Assembly: GCA_015661825.1 (NCBI GenBank)
Contig: DQVI01000155.1
Location: 1-44,504, forward strand
Direction of reading: 5' to 3'
Source of the DNA: Novosphingobium capsulatum
Lineage (GTDB): Bacteria; Pseudomonadota; Alphaproteobacteria; Sphingomonadales; Sphingomonadaceae
DNA length: 44,504 nt
Shown: positions 25,396-34,028 of the stretch, in pieces
How positions within the stretch are numbered: the first letter of the stretch is position 1
How the letters are laid out: every line of letters begins with the position of its first letter
Notes under the pieces: generated by a model
Seen by the model: only the letters and a program-made list of their open reading frames with translations
What the model was told of the DNA's origin: nothing
The model's database searches: none
Made by a program: the position numbers and the translations under genes

Positions 25396-28255
25396 CGAGG
25401 CGGCTCCCTTCGGGATCGAGGAAAACGGTGCTGGCCGTGATCCGGGCGCGGATCGTGCGGCCTTCCATGGGGATGTGGATCAGTTCGCCATCGCGCGAAC
25501 GCCCGTCGACGATGGCCGCCATGGCGATCGAGCGACCCAGCGTGGCGCTGTGATACGAGGATGTCACATGGCCCAGCATGGTCATCGGGATCGGCTGCGA
25601 AGGATCGGCGACGATCTGTGCGCCTTCCTCCAGCACTTCCTGCGGATCTTCGGTCAGGAGGCCGACGAGCTGCTTGCGGCCCGGACCCTGCATCGCGGGA
25701 CGCGCGAGCGAGCGCTTGCCCACGAAGTCGGGCTTCTTGGCACCCACGGCCCAACCCAGCCCGGCATCATCCGGGGTGAGCGTGCCGTCGGTGTCCTGAC
25801 CCACGATGATATAGCCCTTTTCGGCGCGCAGGACGTGCATCGTCTCGGTGCCATAAGGGGTGATCCCGTGGGCCTTGCCCGCCGCGTAGATCGCTTCCCA
25901 GACCTGACGGCCATATTGCGAGGGCACGTTGATTTCGTAGCCCAGTTCGCCGGTGAAGCTGACGCGGAAGAGGCGCGTGGGAACCCCGCAGATGGTCCCT
26001 TCGCGGATGCTCATGTGCGGGAAGGCTTCGCGCGAGAGGTCGATGCCCTCGACCAGCGGCGCGATCACGTCGCGGGCCTTGGGGCCCTGAAGCGCGATCA
26101 CCGCCCACTGTTCGCTCGTGCTGGTCAGCCAGACGTCGAGATCGCTCCACTCGGTCTGGAGATAGTCTTCCATCATCGCCAGAACGCGCGCGGCGCCGCC
26201 GGTGGTGGTGGTCAGGTGGAAGCGGTCGGGCGCCAGACGGGCCGAAACGCCGTCGTCGGTGATGAAGCCATCCTCGCGCAGCAGCAGACCATAGCGGCAG
26301 CGGCCCGGCTGGAGCGCCTTCCACGGGTTGGTGTACATGCGGTTGAGGAATTCGGCGGCATCGGGGCCGACGACCTCGATCTTGCCCAGCGTCGAAGCGT
26401 CGAAGATGCCGACCGCGTTGCGCACGGCCAGACATTCGCGCGCCACGGCCGCGTCCATGTCCTCGCCCGGCTTGGGGAAATAGCGCGCACGGCGCCACTG
26501 GGCGACGTTTTCATAAACCGCGCCCTGTTCCTGCGCCCAGCCGTCGATGCTTGTCTTGCGGATCGGCTGGAACAGGCTTTCCTTGTGGTGGCCCATCAGC
26601 GCGCCAAAGGTCTGGGGCGTGTAGGGCGGGCGGAAGGTGGTCAGGCCGATGTCGGTCACCGGCTTCGACAGGCTGCCCGAGGCGATCTGCAACCCGTTGA
26701 GGTTGCTGGTCTTGCCCTGGTCGGTCGCCATGCCGTTGGTGGTGTAGCGCTTGATGTGCTCGATCGAGCGCATGCCTTCGCGCACGGCCAGATCGATGTC
26801 GCGCGCCTTCACGTCGTTCTGGTAGTCGACGAAAGCCTTGATCTTGTGGATCGGGCGACCGCTCGGCAGCACGCCCAGCGAAAGGCCCTGCCCCATCGAC
26901 CACGCCCCCGCGCCAGCACCGACCACGCGGCACTTCTCGATGGCAACATCGGGCAGATAGGCGCCCCAGTCCGCGTCCCAGCGCAGCGAGCCCTTGGCAT
27001 GGCTCCACAGGTGGACCGTGGGCGTCCAGCCACCGGCCATCAGCAGCGCGTCCGCCGCAAGGTGCAGTTCCTGGCCCGTGCCGCGCGCGGCAAAAGTCAC
27101 GCCCTTGACCGCCAGACGGCCCGAAACGCCGGTCACCGCATGGCCGAGATAGACCGCGATGCCCGCCTTGCGGACGGCGGCCAGAAGGTCTTCGTCGACC
27201 GTGTCGCGCAGATCGATCAGCGCGGTGATGGTCACGCCCGCCGCATGGAGCGCCAGCGCATCGCGCCAGCCGCTGTCGTGGACGGCCATGATCGCCACCA
27301 AGCGGCCCACGGCCACGCCATAGCGCACGGCCAGCGCGCGGCCCGCGCTCGACAGCATGACACCGGGAACGTCGTTGCCGTCGAACACCAGCGGACGTTC
27401 GATGGCCCCCTGTGCGAGGATCACTTCGCCCGCGCGGATGCGCCACAGACGCTCGCGCGCGCCCTTGGCGGCGGCAGGCGAAACGTGGTCGGTCAACTGC
27501 TGGACCGCGCCCACGAAGTTCTGGTGATAGTAGCCGAACGCGGTGGTCGAGGTGAGCACCTGCACGTTGGGCAGGCCCTGGAGCTGCCTGACCTTGTCGG
27601 CCACTTCGCCCCACAGCGTGGTGTCGGCCAGCGCGCCGCCGCCCAGTTCGACCTGCTCGTCGATCAGGATGACGCGGCCACCGGCAGCCGCCGCTTCGAG
27701 CGCGGCATCGAGACCGGCCAGACCGCCGCCCACGACCAGCACTTCACAGTGCGCATAGGTCGCGTCGTAGTGGTCGGGGTCACGCTCGACCGGGCTTTCG
27801 CCCAGGCCCGCCATGCGGCGGATCGCCGGTTCATAGACCTTTTCCCAGGCCGAACGCGGCCACATGAAGGTCTTGTTGTAGAAGCCCGCCGGGAAGAACG
27901 CGCCGAGGCGGTCGTTCATCGCGCCCATGTCGAACTTGAGACAGGGGAAGCGGTTCTGGCTGTTGGCGGCAAGGCCTTCGTAGAGCGGCACCGAAGGCGC
28001 GCGCAGGTTCGGCGTCTTGCGCGCCGGGCCGCGATCGAGAGTGACCAGCGCGTTGGGTTCTTCCACGCCCGTGGCCAGCAGGCCGCGCGGACGGTGATAC
28101 TTGAACGAGCGCCCGAACACGGTGACGCCGCCCGCGACCAGCGCGGAGGCCAGGCTGTCACCGGCAAAGCCGCGATAGAGGCGCCCGTCGAAGGTGAAGT
28201 CGAGCGGGGCGGCGCGGTTGACCCGGCCCCCCGATTTCAGACGATAGCCGGTCAT
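25388..28255 (-). CDS. soxA: Sarcosine oxidase alpha subunit
   Basis: The large subunit (955 residues), holding NAD and the tetrahydrofolate site that receives the methyl group as 5,10-methylene-THF. It shows a ferredoxin-like N-terminal domain (about residues 10-110), an NAD-binding fold with EVLVVGGGLAGLDAALEAA at 171-189, a second nucleotide-binding half, and a C-terminal GcvT-like aminomethyltransferase domain (from about 580: ARYFPKPGED, FTGELGYEINVPSQYG, AEKGYIIVGQDTDGT). The ATG at 28255 overlaps the soxD stop by 4 bases; an upstream extension would run through soxD. The order B-D-A-G matches classical sox operons. Confidence 0.96.
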   Translation of the reverse strand: MTGYRLKSGGRVNRAAPLDFTFDGRLYRGFAGDSLASALVAGGVTVFGRSFKYHRPRGLLATGVEEPNALVTLDRGPARKTPNLRAPSVPLYEGLAANSQNRFPCLKFDMGAMNDRLGAFFPAGFYNKTFMWPRSAWEKVYEPAIRRMAGLGESPVERDPDHYDATYAHCEVLVVGGGLAGLDAALEAAAAGGRVILIDEQVELGGGALADTTLWGEVADKVRQLQGLPNVQVLTSTTAFGYYHQNFVGAVQQLTDHVSPAAAKGARERLWRIRAGEVILAQGAIERPLVFDGNDVPGVMLSSAGRALAVRYGVAVGRLVAIMAVHDSGWRDALALHAAGVTITALIDLRDTVDEDLLAAVRKAGIAVYLGHAVTGVSGRLAVKGVTFAARGTGQELHLAADALLMAGGWTPTVHLWSHAKGSLRWDADWGAYLPDVAIEKCRVVGAGAGAWSMGQGLSLGVLPSGRPIHKIKAFVDYQNDVKARDIDLAVREGMRSIEHIKRYTTNGMATDQGKTSNLNGLQIASGSLSKPVTDIGLTTFRPPYTPQTFGALMGHHKESLFQPIRKTSIDGWAQEQGAVYENVAQWRRARYFPKPGEDMDAAVARECLAVRNAVGIFDASTLGKIEVVGPDAAEFLNRMYTNPWKALQPGRCRYGLLLREDGFITDDGVSARLAPDRFHLTTTTGGAARVLAMMEDYLQTEWSDLDVWLTSTSEQWAVIALQGPKARDVIAPLVEGIDLSREAFPHMSIREGTICGVPTRLFRVSFTGELGYEINVPSQYGRQVWEAIYAAGKAHGITPYGTETMHVLRAEKGYIIVGQDTDGTLTPDDAGLGWAVGAKKPDFVGKRSLARPAMQGPGRKQLVGLLTEDPQEVLEEGAQIVADPSQPIPMTMLGHVTSSYHSATLGRSIAMAAIVDGRSRDGELIHIPMEGRTIRARITASTVFLDPEGSRLDV

Positions 28256-28524
28256 CGACGCGGTTCTCCCGCCTTGTAGGTTTGTTCGAAGATGTCGCTC
28301 ACGGTGTCGCGCACGGCGTTGAAGAAGCGCCCGCACCCGTGGGTGTGGCGCCAGCGCTCGTGATGGCGACCGCGCGGATTGCGACGGATGTAGAGGTATT
28401 GCTCCCATTCCTCGTCGGTGAGGCCCGAGGGATCAAGCGGGCGCGCGATATGCGCTTCGCCGCCATAGACGAATTCCACCTCGGGGCGGTCTTCCTCGCA
28501 ATAAGGGCAGTGGATCAGCAACAT
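28252..28524 (-). CDS. soxD: Sarcosine oxidase delta subunit
   Basis: A 90-residue zinc-binding subunit. The N-terminal LLIHCPYCEEDRPEVEF gives the CxxC pair, and the C-terminal THGCGRFFNAVRDTVS contains the remaining His/Cys ligands of the known SoxD zinc site. It sits between soxB (39-base gap) and soxA (4-base overlap), as in other bacteria. Confidence 0.95.
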   Translation of the reverse strand: MLLIHCPYCEEDRPEVEFVYGGEAHIARPLDPSGLTDEEWEQYLYIRRNPRGRHHERWRHTHGCGRFFNAVRDTVSDIFEQTYKAGEPRR

Positions 28525-28563
28525 GGCCGTTTGCTTCCTGGAATGCGCGTGGGGACGACGGGA

Positions 28564-29817
28564 TCAGTGCGCCACGGCCGCGGCGGCGGCCTCGTCGATC
28601 ATCAGCCCGCGGCGGAACCGGTCGAGCGTGAAAGGTGCGTTGATCGCATGGGGGGCATCGTGGGCGATGGTATAGGCCAGAAGATCGGCCGCGCCCGGCG
28701 TTGCCTTGAACCCGCCGGTGCCCCAGCCGCAGTTCACATAGAGCCCCGGAACCGGCGTCTTGCCCAGGATCGGCGAGCGATCGGGGGTGACGTCGACGAT
28801 CCCGCCCCAGCTGCGCAGCATGCGCATGCGCGTGAAGATCGGGAAGATCTCGCAGATGGCGGCCAGCGTGTGCTCGATGATGTGGAGCGCGCCGCGCTGC
28901 GAATAGGAGGTGTACTGGTCGGTGCCCGCGCCGATCACCAGCTCGCCCTTGTCGGACTGGCTGACATAGGCGTGGACGGTGTTCGACATGACCACGCAAG
29001 GCACGATCGGCTTGACCGGCTCGGACACCAGCGCCTGAAGCGGATAGCTTTCAAGCGGGAACTGGAGATCGGCCATCTTCATGACGACCGAGGTGTTGCC
29101 GGCCGCCGAAACGCCGATCTTCCTGGCGCCGATGAAGCCGCGTTCGGTCTCCACCCCCAGAACCGCGCCGTCAGGGCCCCGGCGAATGCCGGTGACAGCG
29201 CAGTTCTGGATGATGTCGACGCCCAGCGCGCTCGCCTTGCGGGCAAAGCCCCAGGCGACGCTGTCGTGGCGGGCGATGCCGCCGCGACGCTGGAGCGCGC
29301 CCCCCAGAACGGGGTGGCGCGCATTGGGGGAAATGTCGAGCGGCGGGCAATAGGCCTGACACTCTTCCGGGGTGAGCCATTCATTGTCCACGCCGTTCAG
29401 GCGATTGGCGTGGATGTGCCGCTTGAAGCTCTGAATGTCGTGCACGTTGTGCGCGAGCATCAGCACGCCCCGCTTCGAATACATCACGTTGTAGTTGAGC
29501 TCCTGGCTCAACCCGTCCCACAGCTTGACCGAGTGGTCGTAGAGGTGGGCGCTTTCATCGTAGAGGTAGTTCGAGCGGATGATCGTGGTGTTGCGGCCCG
29601 TGTTGCCGCCGCCCAGCCAGCCCTTCTCGATGACGGCGACATTGCGCACGCCATACTTGCTGGCCAGATAGTAGGCAGCACCCAGACCATGGCCACCGGC
29701 GCCCACGATGATCACATCGTAGGCAGGCTTGGGAGCCTTGTCGGGCCAGTGCTCCGGCCACGACTGGTGGCCGTTGAAGGCCTGGGCAATCAGATTCAAC
29801 CCGGAAAAGCGCATCAT
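28564..29817 (-). CDS. soxB: Sarcosine oxidase beta subunit
   Basis: The catalytic flavoprotein that oxidises sarcosine to glycine plus formaldehyde or methylene-THF, with H2O2. The FAD-binding [18 protein letters not shown] is at residues 35-52. His184 in [10 protein letters not shown] aligns with the histidine that carries covalent FMN in this family. The C-terminal [18 protein letters not shown] is characteristic. There are 417 residues from the first of two adjacent ATGs; AAGG is 4 bases before the first and 7 before the second, so the start may be 29814. It follows the gbcA-like gene by 6 bases. Confidence 0.96.
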   Translation of the reverse strand: MMRFSGLNLIAQAFNGHQSWPEHWPDKAPKPAYDVIIVGAGGHGLGAAYYLASKYGVRNVAVIEKGWLGGGNTGRNTTIIRSNYLYDESAHLYDHSVKLWDGLSQELNYNVMYSKRGVLMLAHNVHDIQSFKRHIHANRLNGVDNEWLTPEECQAYCPPLDISPNARHPVLGGALQRRGGIARHDSVAWGFARKASALGVDIIQNCAVTGIRRGPDGAVLGVETERGFIGARKIGVSAAGNTSVVMKMADLQFPLESYPLQALVSEPVKPIVPCVVMSNTVHAYVSQSDKGELVIGAGTDQYTSYSQRGALHIIEHTLAAICEIFPIFTRMRMLRSWGGIVDVTPDRSPILGKTPVPGLYVNCGWGTGGFKATPGAADLLAYTIAHDAPHAINAPFTLDRFRRGLMIDEAAAAAVAH

Positions 29818-29823
29818 GGGGCC

Positions 29824-31053
29824 TTATCCCGCAGCTTCGAGCGCGGCCTTGCCCCGCTCGACGTAAAAGGTCTTGAAGGCATCGACGAGGTTTTCCTCAA
29901 GGGCGTACTGCCCCTGACGATAACCGTCGGTGGCGATGCCGGCGTGGTTGAGTTCAGCCAGCTTGCGATCCTGACGGTTGGTGGCCTTCCATACCTTGGT
30001 AAGGTTTTCAACCGTGTAGTCTTCGCCTTCGACCGCATCTTCGTGAACCAGCCACGAAGTGCGAACGAGGGTCTGGCCTGCCGAGAGCGGCATCACCGAG
30101 AAGGTGATGACGTGATCACAGCAGAAGTGGTGCCACGAATTGGGGTGCGTCCAGACCGAAATGCTGGTCGGCTCGGCATGGTCGAAGGGCCAGATCAGCT
30201 TCTTGGAAGCGGGCTGTCCGTCGATCGTCTGCGAGAGCGCGCCATGGGCCAGACCCAGACGGGCGACGCGGTGCCACCAGTTGTCGGGGAATTCGATCAG
30301 GTCGCGCCAGATCCCCATCTCCTGCCAGTGCTTGCGCTCGGCATCGACCGCCTCGTGCGAACCGGCCACGCCGTCCTCGGGGTTGCCCTTGCCGAAGCCC
30401 TCGCCGCTCAGCGAATTGAGCAGTTCGGGGTGGTTGCTCTCGCAGTGGTAGCACTCACGGTTGTTTTCCATGACCAGCTTCCAGTTGGCCTGGTCGATGA
30501 GTTCTTCCTGCGCGGCGACCTTGAGCTTGCTCATGTCGTACATGGCAATCGCCTCGCTGATGTCGGCCTTGGCGCGGTCGATCGGCGGGGGATTGTCGGC
30601 AAAACAGATGAACAGCAGGCCGCCGAGATTCTCGATGGCCACTTCGCGAAGACCGTTGGCGCCCTTGTCGAAGCCTTCGGGCATCCCGCGGGCGGCGATC
30701 AGCTTGCCGTCGAGCCCGAAGGTCCAGAAGTGATAAGGGCACATCACGCGGGGCATCGATCCCTTCTGCGCGTCACACAGCTTGGCGCCGCGGTGCGTGC
30801 AGGTGTTGTAGAAAGCACGGATCTGCCCGTCCTTGCCACGCAGGATGATCACCGAGTTGTCGGCCATGTCGAACACGAAGTAGTCGCCCGGATTCTTCAC
30901 GTGGGCCACGGTGCAGGCATAGAGCCAGACCGACTTGAGCATGACCTCGGTGTCGAACTTGAACGCCTCTTCGCTCGTGTAGAGCCCCTGAGGAAGGGTG
31001 TAACCGGGACGATCCTGGTTGAGCAGATCGGCAATCGAATCGAAGGTACGCAT
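29824..31053 (-). CDS. gbcA: Glycine betaine monooxygenase, Rieske oxygenase component (GbcA-like)
   Basis: A Rieske non-haem iron oxygenase that removes one methyl group from glycine betaine to give dimethylglycine and formaldehyde. The [2Fe-2S] motif is CTHRG...CPYHFWTF (about residues 85-110), and the iron-site segment is ENNRECYHCESNHPE, closely resembling GbcA. The 409-residue length fits. GGAG stands 9 bases before the ATG. It lies 5 bases after dimethylglycine dehydrogenase and 6 before soxB, so the three demethylation steps are encoded together. The ferredoxin-reductase partner (GbcB) is absent from the window. Stachydrine demethylase is a close relative and an alternative assignment. 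Confidence 0.88.
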   Translation of the reverse strand: MRTFDSIADLLNQDRPGYTLPQGLYTSEEAFKFDTEVMLKSVWLYACTVAHVKNPGDYFVFDMADNSVIILRGKDGQIRAFYNTCTHRGAKLCDAQKGSMPRVMCPYHFWTFGLDGKLIAARGMPEGFDKGANGLREVAIENLGGLLFICFADNPPPIDRAKADISEAIAMYDMSKLKVAAQEELIDQANWKLVMENNRECYHCESNHPELLNSLSGEGFGKGNPEDGVAGSHEAVDAERKHWQEMGIWRDLIEFPDNWWHRVARLGLAHGALSQTIDGQPASKKLIWPFDHAEPTSISVWTHPNSWHHFCCDHVITFSVMPLSAGQTLVRTSWLVHEDAVEGEDYTVENLTKVWKATNRQDRKLAELNHAGIATDGYRQGQYALEENLVDAFKTFYVERGKAALEAAG

Positions 31054-31058
31054 GGGAA

Positions 31059-33566
31059 CTAGCTCCGCAATGCAAGGTTTTCGGGGTCGAAGGGCGAGTC
31101 TGGGATCACCACGGCCTTGAACATCGAACCGAGAATGGAAATTTCCAGTTCAGTGCCCAGGGTTGCGTGTTCGGGTGCAATCATCGCGAGCGCCAGCGAC
31201 TTACCGGTGCGCCAACCATAACCCCCCGAGGTGGCGCGGCCAACAAGTTGTCCATCACGATAGATTGCTTCGGAGCCACGGGCATCGGCATCGGTAACGC
31301 CCAGGACTTCGAGGGTAACGAGGTTCCACGAAAGACCGGCTTCCTTCTTCGCCAGCAGCCCGTCACGGCCAACGAAGTCCGGCTTCTTCATGGAGATGAA
31401 ACGGTCGAGCCCGGATTCCAGGGCATTGTATTCGACCGAAAGTTCGCGCGGGATGAGCTTGTAGCTCTTTTCCAGCGCCATCGACGTCATCGCCCGGATG
31501 CCGAAGGGCTTGATGTCGAATTCCGCGCCCGCTGCCATCAGCTTGTCGAAGATGTAGTTCTGCATCTCGATCGGGTGGTGGAATTCCCAGCCCAGTTCGC
31601 CGATGAAGTTGACGCGCAGGGCGTCGCAGGGGGCTGCGCCCACCGAGATGCGCTGGCCGGTCAGCCAGGGGAACGCCTCGTTGGACAGATCGGTGCGGGT
31701 GACCTTGGCCAGCACGTCACGAGCACGCGGACCTGCCAGGACGAGAACGCCCATGGCCGTGGTCAGACGCTCGAAGCACACCGAACCGTCGGCCGGCAGG
31801 GCCTTGCGCAGGTAGTCGTGGTCGTGGGTTTCCAGAGCACCGGCCGAAACCAGATAGTAGCTCTGCGGGCCCTTCTTGTAGACCGTGAATTCGCTGCGCA
31901 CGCCGCCAGCCGGGGTCAGCAGGTAGGAGAGCGAAACGCGGCCGATCTTCTTGGGCACCGCGTTCGAGAGCAGCTTGCCCAGCCATTCTTCCGCGCCGGG
32001 GCCCGAAATCATGCACTTGGCAAAGGCACTCATGTCCTGGATGCCGACCTTTTGCGTCACATGGCGGCATTCGGCGCCCACGTGCTCGAAATAGTTGGAG
32101 CGACGGAACGACCAGCGTTCGCGGATCGGCTCGCCCGGCACGTCGGGGTGGTTGTGATTGAGGATGGTCTCGGGCTTTTCGAGATCGTCCTCGGTCAGTT
32201 CGTAGCCTTCGGGGGCGAACCAGTTGGGACGTTCCCAGCCGAACACGCTGCCGAACACCGCACCCAGCTTCTTCATGCGGTCGTAGCACGGGGTCTGGCG
32301 CAGCGGGCGGGCGGCTTCGCGTTCTTCGTCCGGGTAGTGGATCGAGAACACCTTGGCATAGGCTTCCTCGTTCTTTTCGACGAGATAGCCTTCACCGGCA
32401 AAGTCCCCGAAGCGACGCGGATCGACGCCCATCATGTCGATGGTCGGCTCGCCGCCCACGATCCAGTGCGCCAGCTGCCAGCCTGCGCCGCCAGCGGCGG
32501 TGATGCCGAAGCTGTGACCTTCGTTGAGCCAGAAGTTCTTGCGACCCGGCGCCGGGCCGACGATCGGTGAACCATCGGGGGTATAGGCGATGGCGCCGTT
32601 GTAGACCTTCTTGAGACCCACTTCGGCAAACGCGGGAACGCGCTCGATGGCCGAGAGGATATAGGGTTCGAGACGGTCGAGGGCGTCGGGGAACAGCTCG
32701 TATTCGCTGTTGGCCGCCGGGCCCTTGAGGTAGCACGCCGGAGCGCCGATTTCGTAGGGCCCGAGCAGCAGGCCACCGGCTTCCTCGCGCATGTACCAGC
32801 TGGAGTCGCTCTCGCGCAGCACGCCCATTTCGGGCAGGCCCTTGGCCTTGCGCTCCATGATCGCGGGATGCTGTTCGGTCACGATGTACTGGTGCTCGAC
32901 CGGGATCACCGGAACATCGAGGCCAACCATCGCACCGGTCTGGCGGGCAAAGCTGCCGGTCGCCGAGACGACGTGTTCGCAGGTGATGTCACCCTGGTCG
33001 GTCGAGACGACCCATTCGCCGTTCGGCTTCTGGGTGATGCCGGTCACGGTCGTGTTGCGGTAGATCGTCGCACCGCGCTGACGGGCCCCCTTGGCGAGCG
33101 CCTGGGTCAGGTCGGCGGGCTGGATATAGCCGTCGGTCGGATGCTGGATCGCGCCGAGCACGCCGTCCATCTGCGCCAGCGGCCAGATTTCCTCGACCTG
33201 TTCGGGCGAAAGGAAGTTCACCTCGACGCCGATCGTCTTGGCGACACCGGCGTAATAGCGGTATTCGTCCATGCGGTCCTTGCTGTTGGCAAGGCGGATG
33301 TTCGAAACCCGCGAGAAACCGACGTTGAGTTCGGTTTCCGCTTCCAGACTGGGATAGAGATCCACCGAGTACTGGTGCAGCTTGCCCACCGAATAGGACA
33401 AGTTGAACAGCGGCAGAAGACCGGCAGCATGCCAGGTCGACCCCGAGGTCAATTCCTTGCGCTCGATGAGCGCAACGTCGGTCCATCCCATCTTGGCCAA
33501 GTGGTACAACGTGCTGACGCCCACCACGCCGCCACCAATAACCACAACCCGTGCCGTCGTCTTCAT
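31059..33566 (-). CDS. Dimethylglycine dehydrogenase (FAD + GcvT-like)
   Basis: An 835-residue enzyme of the mitochondrial-type DMGDH/sarcosine dehydrogenase family, converting dimethylglycine to sarcosine and passing the methyl carbon to tetrahydrofolate. N-terminal FAD site VVVIGGGVVGVSTLYHLAKM; His46 in SGSTWHAAGLLP is the position of covalent FAD attachment in the family. The FAO_M domain follows, then a GcvT domain from about 420 (RRSNYFEHVGAECRHVTQKV, FIGELGWEFHHPIE). The ATG at 33566 has GAGG six bases upstream. It is first in the operon and divergent from a TonB receptor. Sarcosine dehydrogenase activity is possible, but a separate sarcosine oxidase in the same operon favours dimethylglycine. 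Confidence 0.9.
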   Translation of the reverse strand: MKTTARVVVIGGGVVGVSTLYHLAKMGWTDVALIERKELTSGSTWHAAGLLPLFNLSYSVGKLHQYSVDLYPSLEAETELNVGFSRVSNIRLANSKDRMDEYRYYAGVAKTIGVEVNFLSPEQVEEIWPLAQMDGVLGAIQHPTDGYIQPADLTQALAKGARQRGATIYRNTTVTGITQKPNGEWVVSTDQGDITCEHVVSATGSFARQTGAMVGLDVPVIPVEHQYIVTEQHPAIMERKAKGLPEMGVLRESDSSWYMREEAGGLLLGPYEIGAPACYLKGPAANSEYELFPDALDRLEPYILSAIERVPAFAEVGLKKVYNGAIAYTPDGSPIVGPAPGRKNFWLNEGHSFGITAAGGAGWQLAHWIVGGEPTIDMMGVDPRRFGDFAGEGYLVEKNEEAYAKVFSIHYPDEEREAARPLRQTPCYDRMKKLGAVFGSVFGWERPNWFAPEGYELTEDDLEKPETILNHNHPDVPGEPIRERWSFRRSNYFEHVGAECRHVTQKVGIQDMSAFAKCMISGPGAEEWLGKLLSNAVPKKIGRVSLSYLLTPAGGVRSEFTVYKKGPQSYYLVSAGALETHDHDYLRKALPADGSVCFERLTTAMGVLVLAGPRARDVLAKVTRTDLSNEAFPWLTGQRISVGAAPCDALRVNFIGELGWEFHHPIEMQNYIFDKLMAAGAEFDIKPFGIRAMTSMALEKSYKLIPRELSVEYNALESGLDRFISMKKPDFVGRDGLLAKKEAGLSWNLVTLEVLGVTDADARGSEAIYRDGQLVGRATSGGYGWRTGKSLALAMIAPEHATLGTELEISILGSMFKAVVIPDSPFDPENLALRS

Positions 33567-34028
33567 GTCTTGCCTCAGCTTCTTGTCGCTGCCTGTGACC
33601 CTAGCGCTATGCCACACCGGGCCCGGTAGCAATCACGCTACCGCAGCATTCATCAAACTAATGATAGAGATTAGAAAGAGGATGGTCTGAACGATTGCAG
33701 CATTCACCAATGCCCCCGCAATAACCCGAGACTCCCGATCATTGTCCCGACAATCCATGGCGCGCAGGCCACATCGCGCGCCAGAACTGCCTGATATTAG
33801 TCAGGTTAATGCAAGTCGTAAGCAGGCTTTATTTACAAGAGAACCTAAAAAAGTCATTTTTATGACGTAGATTCAGCAACTTGAATTTTCCGAAAATCTC
33901 TTTTGCAAGCTATTCATGCTGCGCAGCGACAGTCACAGCGTTCTTGCCGCAAATCCAATCCTGATGCACCATTTGTGCACAGGGTGAGAGCCTCCGAAAA
34001 CGTGAGGCCAGCTTAGAGGGAAGCTGTA
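33567..34028. promoter_or_regulatory. Divergent control region of the betaine operon and TonB receptor
   Basis: 462 bases, partly A+T-rich, without a gene. Short dyads are frequent: GGTAGC-AATCAC-GCTACC (33625-33642), CCTGA-TATTAG-TCAGG (33790-33805), GTCAT-TTTT-ATGAC (33853-33866) and TGCAC-CATTT-GTGCA (33965-33979). GCAGCATTCA is directly repeated at 33643 and 33697. These are candidate binding sites for a substrate-responsive regulator; no regulator gene is adjacent. Confidence 0.45.

Noticed and set aside
24884..31062. Very long plus-strand open frames (over 900 codons each) across the sox and betaine genes
   Set aside because: They lie antisense to clearly recognisable SoxA, SoxB, DMGDH and GbcA proteins and are Arg/His/Gly-rich without any family motif: typical high-G+C shadows.
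31059..33566. Sarcosine dehydrogenase as the first gene of the betaine operon
   Set aside because: The family does not separate by motif, but a complete heterotetrameric sarcosine oxidase in the same operon makes dimethylglycine the more useful substrate. Kept only as an alternative.
33643..33706. Direct repeat GCAGCATTCA as a mobile-element target duplication
   Set aside because: The 44 bases between the copies have no terminal inverted repeats and no element-like structure; a regulatory or chance repeat is simpler.
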